A stretch of DNA of 29,715 nt from an archaeon (GTDB lineage Archaea; Asgardarchaeota; Hermodarchaeia; Hermodarchaeales; Hermodarchaeaceae): positions 1-29,715 of the forward strand of contig JABXGS010000028.1 of assembly GCA_016550425.1 (NCBI GenBank). The letters run 5' to 3'. The notes beneath the pieces were generated by a model. That model saw only the letters and a list, made by a program, of their open reading frames with translations, did no database searches and was not told the DNA's origin. How positions within the stretch are numbered: position 1 is the stretch's first letter; every line of letters begins with the position of its first letter. This document shows positions 1 through 8,145 of this stretch, piece after piece. The translations under genes were made by a program, and so were the position numbers.

Positions 1-708
1 ACCACCACAAATTTCAACACCACCCTTGGCTATAGCGATGATGGCGACCGTTACACCGTTCTCTCGAATGCGACAGCTATTGCTGGTGGCACACCAACAC
101 CCACTGCAAACGAAGCCTACATAATCGTCCGTAATGATGGTAAGACTCTACTCAACGGATACCTCATTGATAACTTTGGATCAGACGAAGACGACTCCAC
201 CTATGCGGACCACTTTGAACTCTGGATTAACGAAATTGCTTTCATGATGGCCCCACGCTGTAACCTTCTGCCCATCGTTCCTATGAATGGAACCTTAGGG
301 TTTCCAGTGAACTTTGCTGTGGAAATCGATAACCTCGGATTAACCGCCGCGGTTGAAGGGCAAATTACTGTTACCGTTCCTCCTGGATTTGGTAGTCTAA
401 CCGGACCGGCAACTCAACCATTCTTTGTTCTTCCTGGGCATACAGAGGTCATCAACTGGCAAGTCTTGGTTGAGGGTGTCGGTAATTTCACGCTCTCCTT
501 TGATGCCGACTACTATGGATTACCCGGAACCATGTACTCGACTCCAACTGCAACCGCTGACATCGAAGGCATACCTTCACCATTCACACCTCCACCCATT
601 CCAGGGCTACCCTGGTGGTGGTGGATCGCAGTATTAGCCGTGGTCATCATTATTGTCGTAATTATTATCATCTACTTGGTAATGAAACGACGTGGAGCAA
701 ACAAATAG
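1..708 (+). CDS. C-terminal part of a membrane-anchored surface protein (5' truncated by window edge)
   Basis: Frame 1 is open from the first base to the TAG at 706-708, so only the last 235 residues are visible and the start lies outside the window. The visible part is Asp-, Thr- and Pro-rich, with beta-strand-like runs typical of Ig-like or CARDB-like extracellular domains. A short Pro-rich linker (about residues 192-202) follows, then PWWWWIAV, a roughly 22-residue Ile/Val transmembrane helix and a KRR basic tail. The layout is what is expected of an archaeal surface protein with its bulk outside the cell and a C-terminal anchor. The anchor is nearly the same, at protein and DNA level, as in the next gene. 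No catalytic domain is visible. The real function may be defined by the missing N-terminal part. Confidence 0.8.
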   Translation, partial: TTTNFNTTLGYSDDGDRYTVLSNATAIAGGTPTPTANEAYIIVRNDGKTLLNGYLIDNFGSDEDDSTYADHFELWINEIAFMMAPRCNLLPIVPMNGTLGFPVNFAVEIDNLGLTAAVEGQITVTVPPGFGSLTGPATQPFFVLPGHTEVINWQVLVEGVGNFTLSFDADYYGLPGTMYSTPTATADIEGIPSPFTPPPIPGLPWWWWIAVLAVVIIIVVIIIIYLVMKRRGANK

Positions 709-715
709 AACACAA

Positions 716-750
716 TGTGGAGGGGTTTCCTCCACACCTCTCATTTTTTT
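716..750 (+). terminator. Hairpin plus T-tract terminator
   Basis: TGTGGAGG (716-723) pairs perfectly with CCTCCACA (729-736) across a 5-nt loop. A run of seven T follows at 744-750, eight bases after the stop codon of the surface-protein gene. The same design recurs after the next gene. Confidence 0.7.
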
Positions 751-880
751 GGTATCCCTTACAGTGAAAGAGTGGCATCTCTTGAATATAGGAGCGTCAG
801 GTACCGAGGGCTATTTCCCCTTTCGTAAGTTCGTAACCAATATAGGTTCACATTATATGATGATATTGAATCCATGTAGA

Positions 881-889
881 TTTTTAAAC
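881..889 (+). promoter_or_regulatory. TATA-box candidate for the 921-3245 gene
   Basis: TTTTTAAAC lies about 33-40 bases before the ATG at 921, the spacing expected for an archaeal TATA box serving a transcript with a very short leader. No strong Shine-Dalgarno is seen before the ATG. The 10-mer AAACGCTTAG (886-895) recurs at 6839-6848. Confidence 0.45.
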
Positions 890-920
890 GCTTAGTGCTT
901 ACTATCGGTAGGGAATATCG

Positions 921-3245
921 ATGTTTACTACCAAATTTCCTATTCGAACCAGGGTGCTATCTTCATTTTTGTTGATTATCCTACTTTTTCCTATCCTCGG
1001 TTCAATGGTTGGATTAAACACAGCTGGATATAGTACCCCAATGGATACATTAGTTGTTGACAATAAACCTCCCATGATACCAGAATCCACTCCAACGCCT
1101 ACTATGCCACTATCATCACGTGGGCTCAAAGCTACGGGTGAAGTGGCTATCCTCGAAGACGCTGATCCTTGGGGATATAATGATGCGGAAACTATTCTCC
1201 TTACATATTCTCATATGGTTGTAGATACTATCCCGTCTGCGTCCTTTGGCATTGCCCTTGGCAAGTACCAGAAAGTCATTATCTCATCGCAACAGAGTGC
1301 TTCTTTCTATACAGCTGTTGAATCATACAGAAGCTGGCTTGAAAATTATGTCAAAGGTGGTGGCGTCTTAGAAATCCATGCGGCCAGATCCTCTTCACAA
1401 GGGAGTTACTTCCTTCCAGGTGGTTTTGGCTACACTGTGAATTTAACAAAGAACATTGAGTTTGCAGATCTTGGGCATTATCTTCTCCACAATCCCTTTG
1501 AGGCTAATGAGACCGAACTTGATGGCTGGACCTATTCAGCCCACGGATACCTCAACAAAACAGCGGAGGCTTCGGTTATCATTACTGATGGTGCTGGCGA
1601 ACCAGTCTTGATTGAAGCCCGTTATGGGTTGGGCTATTTCATCATCACAACCCAGACCGTTGAATTTATCTCTGCGAATGGTTATAGCGACTTCCTTGAG
1701 AATCTAGTCTGGTATGTACCAACACATGAAAGCCCTCCAGATGAAGCCCTAACGGGTCCGGTGGCGATTCTAGAAAATATCAATCCTTGGGGCTACAATG
1801 CGACTCAGCAAATCCTCATAGATCTGGGCATCCCTTTTGATATCATCAATTCGACAGACCTTGGAACCGCAGATCTCTCTCCCTACCAAAAAGTAATCAT
1901 CTCCTCTTCGCAACCAGTAGCCTTCTACACCGCGCTAACTACTCATCGAGCTTTGCTAGAAGCCTATGTGAATGGTGGAGGAATCTTAGAGATTCATGCA
2001 GCAACACAAAGCCATGATTGGATTCTTCCTTTTGGCGCTGGTTTCAACTACAATCTCGCAGATAGCATTGACATAATTGATGCGTTCCATCCCACCCTAT
2101 ACCATCCTTATCTGGTTCAGGAACCGGAATTCGAATATTGGGGCTGGTCAAGCCATGGCTATTTCAATCAAACTACTGGCGGACGAATTATCTTAGATGA
2201 TGGTACCGAACCAGTCTTTTATGAAAATGCTAGTGGTAACGGATTTATCCTAGCAACTGCTCAAACCGTAGAATGGGCTTGGTGGCGAACCCATAATACT
2301 AGTATGTTCCTTGAAAATCTCATTCGCTATATTCCACATCAACAAGTACACTTGCAACCCAATGATTATATCGATACCCATTGGGAAACTACGGTTGGAA
2401 ATTACTACGAGTTCAACTTCACTTGTGAATCTTATTTGGATGATTGGAGAATCAACATTACTAATAGCGTCCAACGGTTTTATTCAAATGATACACTCTA
2501 CGACGACGATTTATACTGGTTTAGTCTTCTAACCAACACACGCTACTTGCAGTCAGGAACAAGCTGGTGGGTTCTAAACCATTTCATAATCATGATCCCT
2601 GATTCTGGACTTACAATCGGATCAGCAGTCCCTATGTGGAGTGAGTATGGAATTGTCGTTGGTGAAGTGATGCATACCTGGGTTAATGGTTATTCCTATG
2701 ACTGCTGGAATGTGACTTGGCTCGATGGTTCGACGCCAACTTATAGCTACTTCGAAAAAGAAACAGGAGTTCTCTTATACTTTGTAAATCCTAACTATGA
2801 GGTTAACACCGTTGCTACGAACCTTATTCGACAACCACCCACGATCACAGTGATATCTCCAAATGGTGGAGAAACACTCAACGGTACAATTACGGTCACA
2901 TGGGCTGCTTCCGATCCAAACGATGACACCTTAACCTTTGATGTAGACATTTGGGACGGCAGCAATTGGAACACACTAGCAACAGGTCTAACAAGTGCAA
3001 GCTATCTTCTGGATACAATAGCTTGGCCCAATGGATCCAATTACCGCATCCGCATCACGGCCTATGACGGAATCTTCATTGTAGAAGATGAATCAGATGG
3101 AGTTTTCACCTTTGATAATCCACCATTACTCCCTCCAATCTTGCTTCCATGGTGGTGGTGGATCGCTGTAGTCGCTGGCGTCATCATCATTGTGGTCATC
3201 ATTGTCATATACTTGCTAATGAAACGTCGCGGAACAGCAAAATAA
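921..3245 (+). CDS. Surface protein with two tandem GATase-like-fold repeats, Ig-like domain and C-terminal anchor
   Basis: The 774-residue protein has a hydrophobic N-terminus (about residues 12-32) that looks like a secretion signal. Two homologous repeats of about 190 residues follow, at roughly 73-265 and 280-473. Each begins VAILE-x4-PWGYN and contains YQKVIISS, a GGG-V/I-LEIHAA segment and a closing TQTVE or AQTVE strand. The alternating strands and helices suggest the GATase-like or DUF4350-like alpha/beta fold, but no nucleophilic Cys is seen, so a binding rather than enzymatic role is more likely (inference). A Trp/Tyr-rich domain spans about 475-630 and an Ig/fibronectin-like domain about 638-735. 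The C-terminus is PWWWW, a transmembrane helix (about 747-766) and KRR. Many N-x-S/T sites fit a glycosylated external protein. Probably a paralogous or modular neighbour of the preceding gene; ligand unknown. Confidence 0.8.
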   Translation: MFTTKFPIRTRVLSSFLLIILLFPILGSMVGLNTAGYSTPMDTLVVDNKPPMIPESTPTPTMPLSSRGLKATGEVAILEDADPWGYNDAETILLTYSHMVVDTIPSASFGIALGKYQKVIISSQQSASFYTAVESYRSWLENYVKGGGVLEIHAARSSSQGSYFLPGGFGYTVNLTKNIEFADLGHYLLHNPFEANETELDGWTYSAHGYLNKTAEASVIITDGAGEPVLIEARYGLGYFIITTQTVEFISANGYSDFLENLVWYVPTHESPPDEALTGPVAILENINPWGYNATQQILIDLGIPFDIINSTDLGTADLSPYQKVIISSSQPVAFYTALTTHRALLEAYVNGGGILEIHAATQSHDWILPFGAGFNYNLADSIDIIDAFHPTLYHPYLVQEPEFEYWGWSSHGYFNQTTGGRIILDDGTEPVFYENASGNGFILATAQTVEWAWWRTHNTSMFLENLIRYIPHQQVHLQPNDYIDTHWETTVGNYYEFNFTCESYLDDWRINITNSVQRFYSNDTLYDDDLYWFSLLTNTRYLQSGTSWWVLNHFIIMIPDSGLTIGSAVPMWSEYGIVVGEVMHTWVNGYSYDCWNVTWLDGSTPTYSYFEKETGVLLYFVNPNYEVNTVATNLIRQPPTITVISPNGGETLNGTITVTWAASDPNDDTLTFDVDIWDGSNWNTLATGLTSASYLLDTIAWPNGSNYRIRITAYDGIFIVEDESDGVFTFDNPPLLPPILLPWWWWIAVVAGVIIIVVIIVIYLLMKRRGTAK

Positions 3246-3252
3246 CCATAAC

Positions 3253-3285
3253 GGAGGAGGCGTTCTCCTCCACTCATCTTTTTTT
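3253..3285 (+). terminator. Hairpin plus T-tract terminator
   Basis: GGAGGAG (3253-3259) pairs with CTCCTCC (3265-3271) across a 5-nt loop, followed by TCAT-like sequence and seven T (3279-3285). It begins eight bases after the TAA and closely resembles the terminator at 716-750. It also separates this gene from the convergent operon ending at 3309. Confidence 0.7.
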
Positions 3286-3308
3286 CCCATAACTGCTTGT
3301 AATCACCT

Positions 3309-4907
3309 TTATCTCCCAAAGAGTGGTCCTTCCTGGATATAGGGTCGACCAGTAATTAAAGCGAGTTCAGCTCTGGTTAATTCTCGTCCAATATATGCAG
3401 CATGATCTAATTCGTTAACCAGCTCTTGTTTCACTATAGTGTCAATAAGTTGCTGTGCCGTTGAACCCTCAATTTCGAGTGAAGGGGTGTCTCGGTTTTC
3501 TGCTGTGAAATGACGTGCGATTAGTAAATAGCGCTCTCTGTCAACATGAAAAGTAAAAAATCCGGCTCTGTCCAAACGATGCGTACTGGGTTCCTGAGAC
3601 GCTTTGATGTGGGGATGCTCAGCGCTTTGGATTGGCTGATAGGGTTGTTCGGGAAATCGTTTAGGTTTTAAAAGGAGGAGGTCAACTCCCAAATCTTTCG
3701 GAGTTGCTCGTCGTCGACGGGCAAGATGCATCATTTGGGCAGCTTTGTGGACCTCCCAAACGGATCCTTTCGTCTTGGGGCTAACCTCGGTTGTAAGGAG
3801 TAAAGATACTTTGAGTTCTGTTGCTAGACCCGCAAGTAGGGCATTGACTCCTGGACTATCCGCATCTAATAATTCAGTGATATTTCCAATTCCCATTAGC
3901 AGTAGAACATCTGGTTGTTGATGACTAAATTTTGCATACGCTTGAATGGCCTTTGTTAGTCCTGGATTAATTAGGGGATCACAAAGGGGGTCAGCAATAA
4001 GTTTCTTGTAGCCCAAGCTTCGGGCATTGGAAAGATTATCAACGAGAAGCTCAACACGCTCTTCAACAGTCTTAGGCAGTTCAGCACCCTGTTTGGTAGC
4101 TGGAATAACGGTGAAAATCGCCTGTTTACGATATTTCTTCTCAATGTCTATCATGTTATCCTGATCCAGACTCAACACTAGCTGTGCACCTCCCTCAAGT
4201 CCTGCTTCAATCTCTTCAGCGTTGAGAGAATCGATGCTAATGAAAGCTGACAACTCCTTTCGCATCAATCTAACAATTTCTTTTGCTGCCTTTGGTTCTG
4301 GTGCTCCAGCTACCATGCCAACATCAATGATGTCCGCACCGCTAGCGAGAAAGTGACGACCGATTCGAAGAAGCTCCTGCTCTGTACGCGTTGGTGCATC
4401 TGTGATTTCAGCAATAATCCGCATGGGTAACCTTGGCCCAATAATCAGGCTCTCTCTTCCTCTTCTCAGTTTCAAGTAACCCTTGGGCAATTTTCCTTTC
4501 AGTAATTTTTTTGACCTAGCCAAATCACGTTGTGCTTTTTTCCTGAGTTGTTCATCTAAAACCAAATCTGCAGGCTGAGTTGTCGAAAGGTGATTCTCCG
4601 CATCAGCTAGAATGTCAAAAAGAATCGGTAAATCTGCTGCATGACGAGTTCCTTTGAATGTTGGAACACCTAAACTGTCACTTACGATGCTGGCATCGCC
4701 GGATACCATACCGGGGAGAATAATCAGATCATATTTCTCTAAAGGTCCACGGAGTCTGATCTGAGAAGCCACATATTTCGGATGGAGAAACGCCGCAACG
4801 GCCAATGGTAACTCAAGGATATCAAAGGAATAGGACGAAGGATTCTCTTCAATAACCTTGCGCAGATGAGGTGCTTCTAAACTGCCTGTTACAAGTAAAA
4901 TCTTCAT
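3309..4907 (-). CDS. Dihydropteroate synthase-like protein, predicted H4MPT biosynthesis
   Basis: The 532-residue protein has three parts. Residues 1-150 look like a Rossmann-type domain (MKILLVTGSLEAP, then DLIILPGMVSGD). Residues about 155-400 form a pterin-binding TIM barrel with DHPS-style motifs: ADIIDVG, FISIDS, a DP near 300, then MGIGNITELLDADSPG and NALLAG. A C-terminal extension of about 130 residues has no function I recognise. This matches the archaeal DHPS-related family (TIGR00284 type). By family knowledge it is expected to act on the pterin/ribofuranosyl-aminobenzene condensation or a related step of methanopterin synthesis, but the exact reaction is not settled by sequence. 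The ATG is preceded by GAGGT at a good distance. It lies 29 bases after mptE and is third in the mptA-mptE operon, which strongly supports a pterin role. Confidence 0.85.
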   Translation of the reverse strand: MKILLVTGSLEAPHLRKVIEENPSSYSFDILELPLAVAAFLHPKYVASQIRLRGPLEKYDLIILPGMVSGDASIVSDSLGVPTFKGTRHAADLPILFDILADAENHLSTTQPADLVLDEQLRKKAQRDLARSKKLLKGKLPKGYLKLRRGRESLIIGPRLPMRIIAEITDAPTRTEQELLRIGRHFLASGADIIDVGMVAGAPEPKAAKEIVRLMRKELSAFISIDSLNAEEIEAGLEGGAQLVLSLDQDNMIDIEKKYRKQAIFTVIPATKQGAELPKTVEERVELLVDNLSNARSLGYKKLIADPLCDPLINPGLTKAIQAYAKFSHQQPDVLLLMGIGNITELLDADSPGVNALLAGLATELKVSLLLTTEVSPKTKGSVWEVHKAAQMMHLARRRRATPKDLGVDLLLLKPKRFPEQPYQPIQSAEHPHIKASQEPSTHRLDRAGFFTFHVDRERYLLIARHFTAENRDTPSLEIEGSTAQQLIDTIVKQELVNELDHAAYIGRELTRAELALITGRPYIQEGPLFGR

Positions 4908-4936
4908 TACAAATGAACCTCTTAACTGGATTGGGG

Positions 4937-5740
4937 TTATTTACCCTTACCCCAGATAAACTTGGAGATTTCTCTATTAGGAATACCGGGGATGGTCGCA
5001 TAGATGCCGGTCAAGTTGAATAATGTACTAATGCTCCAAGTAGCCAGCCATGCTAATAATTCCTTGGCAACCAAAAGCTTTTGCCGTTTCTCCGGGCTCG
5101 CTAACACATCTTGAGTTAATTCGGGTTTCGAATAACGTCCAATTATATTCCCCAAATCCATTCCCGCCATCGCGATTGTTGCAGCTCGAAGCCCTTCTGC
5201 CCAGAATACACATCGATCACCATCGGTGAATCCGCCCAAGTTATGGACATCGGGTCGGGGTCGTATTTGAGTTGAACCAATCAAGGCTCGGCCTTCCAAT
5301 AATCGGGGAATCCAGTTATTCAAGCTGGGAATATTATCCCCATGAGCATGGACTACCACGATTGCCCCTTGTTTCTGGGCTGCAACAATATCTTTCATGC
5401 GCCCATCAAGATCTGTGATTACGAAATCCGGTACAATATCTTTCTCCATGCAGGCGGTTGTCGCTCCATCAGCTGCAAAGACTGCCGTGTCATCTAACAA
5501 TCCATAATCTTTGATATCAACCAAATTATCAAGAATGGATGGTCCAGCTCCACATACTAGAACATTTTTTCCCTCGATTCGTTCTTGGGCCTCATTAAGG
5601 GGTATAGCTATGTTTTTGATGTACCCGCTAAGCAGGTCAGTAGCTTCCTGGTCAGTTTTCATGTTATACCCGAATTGGTCGACGATGGCACTATAACGTG
5701 GCCACCATTCTTTCAAATTGATGGGGCTCAAAACGAACAC
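4937..5740 (-). CDS. mptE: 6-hydroxymethyl-7,8-dihydropterin pyrophosphokinase MptE (DUF115)
   Basis: Predicted to transfer pyrophosphate from ATP to 6-hydroxymethyl-7,8-dihydropterin, activating the pterin for condensation; this is the archaeal replacement for FolK. The sequence shows the DUF115 signatures in order: LVCGAGPSILDNL, FAADGATTA, PDFVITDLDG, VVHAHGDN, NLGGFTDGDRC and the AGMDLGNIIGRYS segment. Length (267 aa from this start) fits the family. The start is uncertain: the frame opens with a TTG at 5767, but GGAG followed five bases later by the GTG at 5740 looks like the real initiation site and places the conserved KEWWPRY near the N-terminus, as in relatives. It lies between mptA and the DHPS-like gene on the same strand. 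Confidence 0.88.
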   Translation of the reverse strand: MFVLSPINLKEWWPRYSAIVDQFGYNMKTDQEATDLLSGYIKNIAIPLNEAQERIEGKNVLVCGAGPSILDNLVDIKDYGLLDDTAVFAADGATTACMEKDIVPDFVITDLDGRMKDIVAAQKQGAIVVVHAHGDNIPSLNNWIPRLLEGRALIGSTQIRPRPDVHNLGGFTDGDRCVFWAEGLRAATIAMAGMDLGNIIGRYSKPELTQDVLASPEKRQKLLVAKELLAWLATWSISTLFNLTGIYATIPGIPNREISKFIWGKGK

Positions 5741-5778
5741 CACAACTCCTATAGAGGAGTATCCCAAAAGTTTGTTCC

Positions 5779-6732
5779 CTAAGAAGAATTGTTGCCATTT
5801 TCATTGATTTGCTGTCGGGCTTCTCCCATTGTAATGACCTGTTGTGCAACCAAGTCATGACGATGAATACATTCTTCATTTCGTTGTTCAAAGGCAAGTT
5901 CCATTTCATCGGGGAGGGTGGGAAATGCTTCCACCACATTTTTCACTAATTGGCGGATTGCATCTTCTACAAATTTTGGATTTTCCAAAGCGGTTTGAAC
6001 CACACTAACTTCATCTAGGCGTTTCAATAATTCAAAGGAACTTGCACTCATTGCATTTTCTACAATACCCACCAGCTGTAGAGCATCAACCTGGAATTTT
6101 GGTGGAATCTCTACCATGATGGATCCAAAGCTCCGTTGCATATGACTGCCAATCGGTAGGTTCTTTACAATTTGTTTAGCCTGTATTGAATCGAGTCTGT
6201 GTTCCTTTACAAGTTCTGACTCAACACCATCTCGGAGCATTTCTTGAGCACAAGGACATGCTGTGATGCCAGACACTGTGACACCAATCCATTTACGAAA
6301 TTGAATTTGCCCTTTGGTAGTTCTAATCGCGATGGCTTTGGCCTTCATTGTGCACGACTCATAGGTCCGTATAGCCGTTTTAGGGGTGGTTCGGGCATAT
6401 ACTACATCCGCTGCGGCATGGACTTCGGCTTCGGTAGCGTAATCATGACGTAGCAATTGTTCCTGAGCAATGTCGACACAAAGGTCTTCAAGGCGATGGA
6501 GTTTTTCAGCATGTTTGCTAACGATTTCGACGGTGGCTTCGTAGCTTCGGGAAGGGTGGATGCCTTTTTGATAGGCGGGTAAATCTACATAGACATCAAA
6601 GGTAGGAACGACTATGGCCGGCTGTTCTTCAAAAAAGATGAATTGGATTGGAACCCTGATACCTGTAACACCAACGCGGCGAACAGAAACTTGAACATCT
6701 GGTTTGTCTTTGTGCACATCTCGAGCGGGCAT
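5779..6732 (-). CDS. mptA: GTP cyclohydrolase MptA (Fe-dependent, FolE2 superfamily)
   Basis: By family knowledge, MptA opens GTP to 7,8-dihydroneopterin 2',3'-cyclic phosphate, the first step of archaeal pterin synthesis. Visible hallmarks are the N-terminal VRRVGVTGIRVPI, DVYVDLPAYQKGIHPSRSYE, GITACPCAQEM (metal/active-site Cys region) and the C-terminal EECIHRHDL. Length is 317 aa from the ATG at 6732, normal for the family. That ATG is preceded by GGAG ten bases upstream and gives the usual N-terminus (MPARDVHKDKPDVQ); an in-frame GTG at 6750 would add six residues and lies on the ribosome-binding site itself. It is the first gene of the minus-strand pterin operon. The next enzyme in the pathway, MptB, is not visible here. 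Confidence 0.92.
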   Translation of the reverse strand: MPARDVHKDKPDVQVSVRRVGVTGIRVPIQFIFFEEQPAIVVPTFDVYVDLPAYQKGIHPSRSYEATVEIVSKHAEKLHRLEDLCVDIAQEQLLRHDYATEAEVHAAADVVYARTTPKTAIRTYESCTMKAKAIAIRTTKGQIQFRKWIGVTVSGITACPCAQEMLRDGVESELVKEHRLDSIQAKQIVKNLPIGSHMQRSFGSIMVEIPPKFQVDALQLVGIVENAMSASSFELLKRLDEVSVVQTALENPKFVEDAIRQLVKNVVEAFPTLPDEMELAFEQRNEECIHRHDLVAQQVITMGEARQQINENGNNSS

Positions 6733-7033
6733 AAGTGATTGGCTCCACACACTGGGGTCTATGTGACCCTATAGCTTTTACTGAATTAAAGATTTCATTA
6801 ATAGTTTCTGAAAAAAATGCACTTGAAGTTGAGGTTAAAAACGCTTAGCAGTTTTTGAAGTATCAATACGCTATAGTGTACGTTTTTGCACACAGTCAAA
6901 TAAAGAATCGACAGATTCGTTACCACTATGGTAATAAGGAAGATTTGCCTCAATACTTTGTTCGCGACGGACGATTCATTGGGCTAGATAAAGTTCCGAA
7001 TCTAATATTCATGCGACGGTGGAGGCAGGTCTC
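6733..7033. other. Divergent intergenic region between mptA and the 7034 gene
   Basis: This stretch holds the mptA promoter on the minus strand, a plus-strand TATA-like sequence at 6835-6842 (TTAAAAAC) and a possible small reading frame (6876-7049). I see no RNA gene or repeat. The 10-mer AAACGCTTAG at 6839-6848 is shared with the promoter at 886-895. Confidence 0.5.
6781..6791 (-). promoter_or_regulatory. TATA-box candidate of the mptA operon
   Basis: Read on the minus strand, CTTTAATTCAG lies about 50-58 bases before the mptA ATG. This would give a transcript start near 6757 and a leader of about 25 bases carrying the GGAG. A second AT-rich candidate (GCTATAG, about 6769-6775) lies closer. 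Confidence 0.3.
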
Positions 7034-7049
7034 GTGGATTATACGATGA
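6876..7049 (+). CDS. Possible 57-residue peptide upstream of the 118-aa unknown
   Basis: The frame is open from a TTG at 6855 and a GTG at 6876 to the TGA at 7047-7049. The GTG lies 27 bases after the TATA-linked motif AAACGCTTAG, the same geometry as at the 921 gene. The peptide contains a plausible folded-looking stretch (GNKEDLPQYFVRDGRFIGLD) and ends in a basic/Trp-rich tail. It overlaps the start of the next gene, whose GGAGG ribosome-binding site lies inside it, so translational coupling is possible. There is no recognisable family and no strong ribosome-binding site, so it may be a chance frame within a long leader. Confidence 0.22.
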   Translation: MYVFAHSQIKNRQIRYHYGNKEDLPQYFVRDGRFIGLDKVPNLIFMRRWRQVSWIIR

Positions 7050-7390
7050 TACGCTTTCGGTGGTCTCTTCAAGCTTTAGCTGCACCAGCTGAAGTGCAGC
7101 TTCAACTCTTTCCAGGATTTGATTGGAAGGTTGATGAATTGGCAATAGAATTTGATCAGTGGTACCAAGTCATGAAGCAACGGCGTGCCTTTTTTCCTCA
7201 AAAAGCTCGTAAACTGTTAGAAGATTTGAACCACAAGCTTGATGAAATCAGTGGTCCGGAAAATACTCGGTATTGGATGGAAGAGACATTAAAAACCGAT
7301 GCTACTTGGGAAACCATTCGTGACATAGCGCGACATGCGTTGAATGCAATTGGTTGGCCAATCGAAAATCCCATGCTTTCTCGAAGTTAA
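7034..7390 (+). CDS. Unknown 118-residue protein
   Basis: I do not recognise a family. The GTG at 7034 is preceded by a perfect GGAGG (7021-7025) at eight bases, which decides this start over the GTG at 7019 and the ATG at 7046. The product is soluble and mostly helical. It has the segment LQLFPGFDWKVDELAIEFDQ, a charged central helix (KARKLLEDLNHKLDEISG) and a Trp-containing C-terminal helix (IRDIARHALNAIGWPIEN). It begins the plus-strand group leading to DUF447 and mptG, so a link to H4MPT metabolism is possible by position only. Confidence 0.7.
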   Translation: MDYTMIRFRWSLQALAAPAEVQLQLFPGFDWKVDELAIEFDQWYQVMKQRRAFFPQKARKLLEDLNHKLDEISGPENTRYWMEETLKTDATWETIRDIARHALNAIGWPIENPMLSRS

Positions 7391-7509
7391 TCAGTCTCGA
7401 CTTTTTTGGTAACATACTGTGTTCTTGTTTAGAAAAGACATTAAGGTTAGAATTACAGGTTTGTGTATAGGTGCAACTTCGTGGTGGTGTTCGCATCTCT
7501 GATTTTGCT

Positions 7510-8145
7510 ATGATGCTTTCCCAAATAGGGTTTGTTGAAGGCGAGATTGTTGAAACCATTTTGAGCACCCTCTCAAAACAGGAACAACCAAACGCAGCAC
7601 CAATGGGTGTATGGGTGGGTAAAGGATCCCGTCTATTCATCAGACCTTACCAAGAAACTCAAACCGCGCTTAATCTCGAAAATAATCCAGACGCAGTGAT
7701 CAATCTGACGCAAAATCCCGAGTTATTCTTGGCCATGGCATTCAAGCAGGAGCTTTCCGATGTAGAGGCGGTTGTCTTTGAACCATCGAAAGTGGTTAAC
7801 GCACCAAGAATCCATGGGGTGGATGGAGTTCTTGAAGTAACAGTGACTCTGGAAAAAAAAGGTGAATCAATGCATCTGTTCAAAGAATTCCTATGTGAGG
7901 TTAAGTACATAGATTTCCTAACACAGACACCTTTAGTGTATTCTCGGAGCCGGAGTGCTGCTATTGAATCTGTAATTCATGCCACAAAAATCCGGGCATT
8001 ATATAAAAACGACCAGAATAGAGCCAAAGGCTTAGCTCTTCAGATTGATCAGCTTCATGAGCTTGTCGAAAGAATCGCTCCAAAATCTCCATCTGCTGAG
8101 GTTATTCGTCGAATACGATCATTGCTCCCTAAATGGATTAAGTGA
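7510..8145 (+). CDS. DUF447 family protein (predicted flavin-binding split barrel), H4MPT-associated
   Basis: The DUF447 pattern is clear: GFVEGEIVETILSTLS, PNAAPMGVWV, LFIRPYQETQTALNLENN, VINLTQNPELFLAMAFK, then a helical C-terminal half. The first half resembles FMN-binding split-barrel proteins. The precise reaction is not established to my knowledge. The frame is open from a GTG at 7471, but relatives begin just before the GF-EG motif, so the ATG at 7510 (or 7513) is favoured; no strong ribosome-binding site decides it. The stop codon overlaps the GTG of mptG, giving tight translational coupling to the RFAP synthase gene and supporting a role in the same cofactor pathway. Confidence 0.82.
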   Translation: MMLSQIGFVEGEIVETILSTLSKQEQPNAAPMGVWVGKGSRLFIRPYQETQTALNLENNPDAVINLTQNPELFLAMAFKQELSDVEAVVFEPSKVVNAPRIHGVDGVLEVTVTLEKKGESMHLFKEFLCEVKYIDFLTQTPLVYSRSRSAAIESVIHATKIRALYKNDQNRAKGLALQIDQLHELVERIAPKSPSAEVIRRIRSLLPKWIK

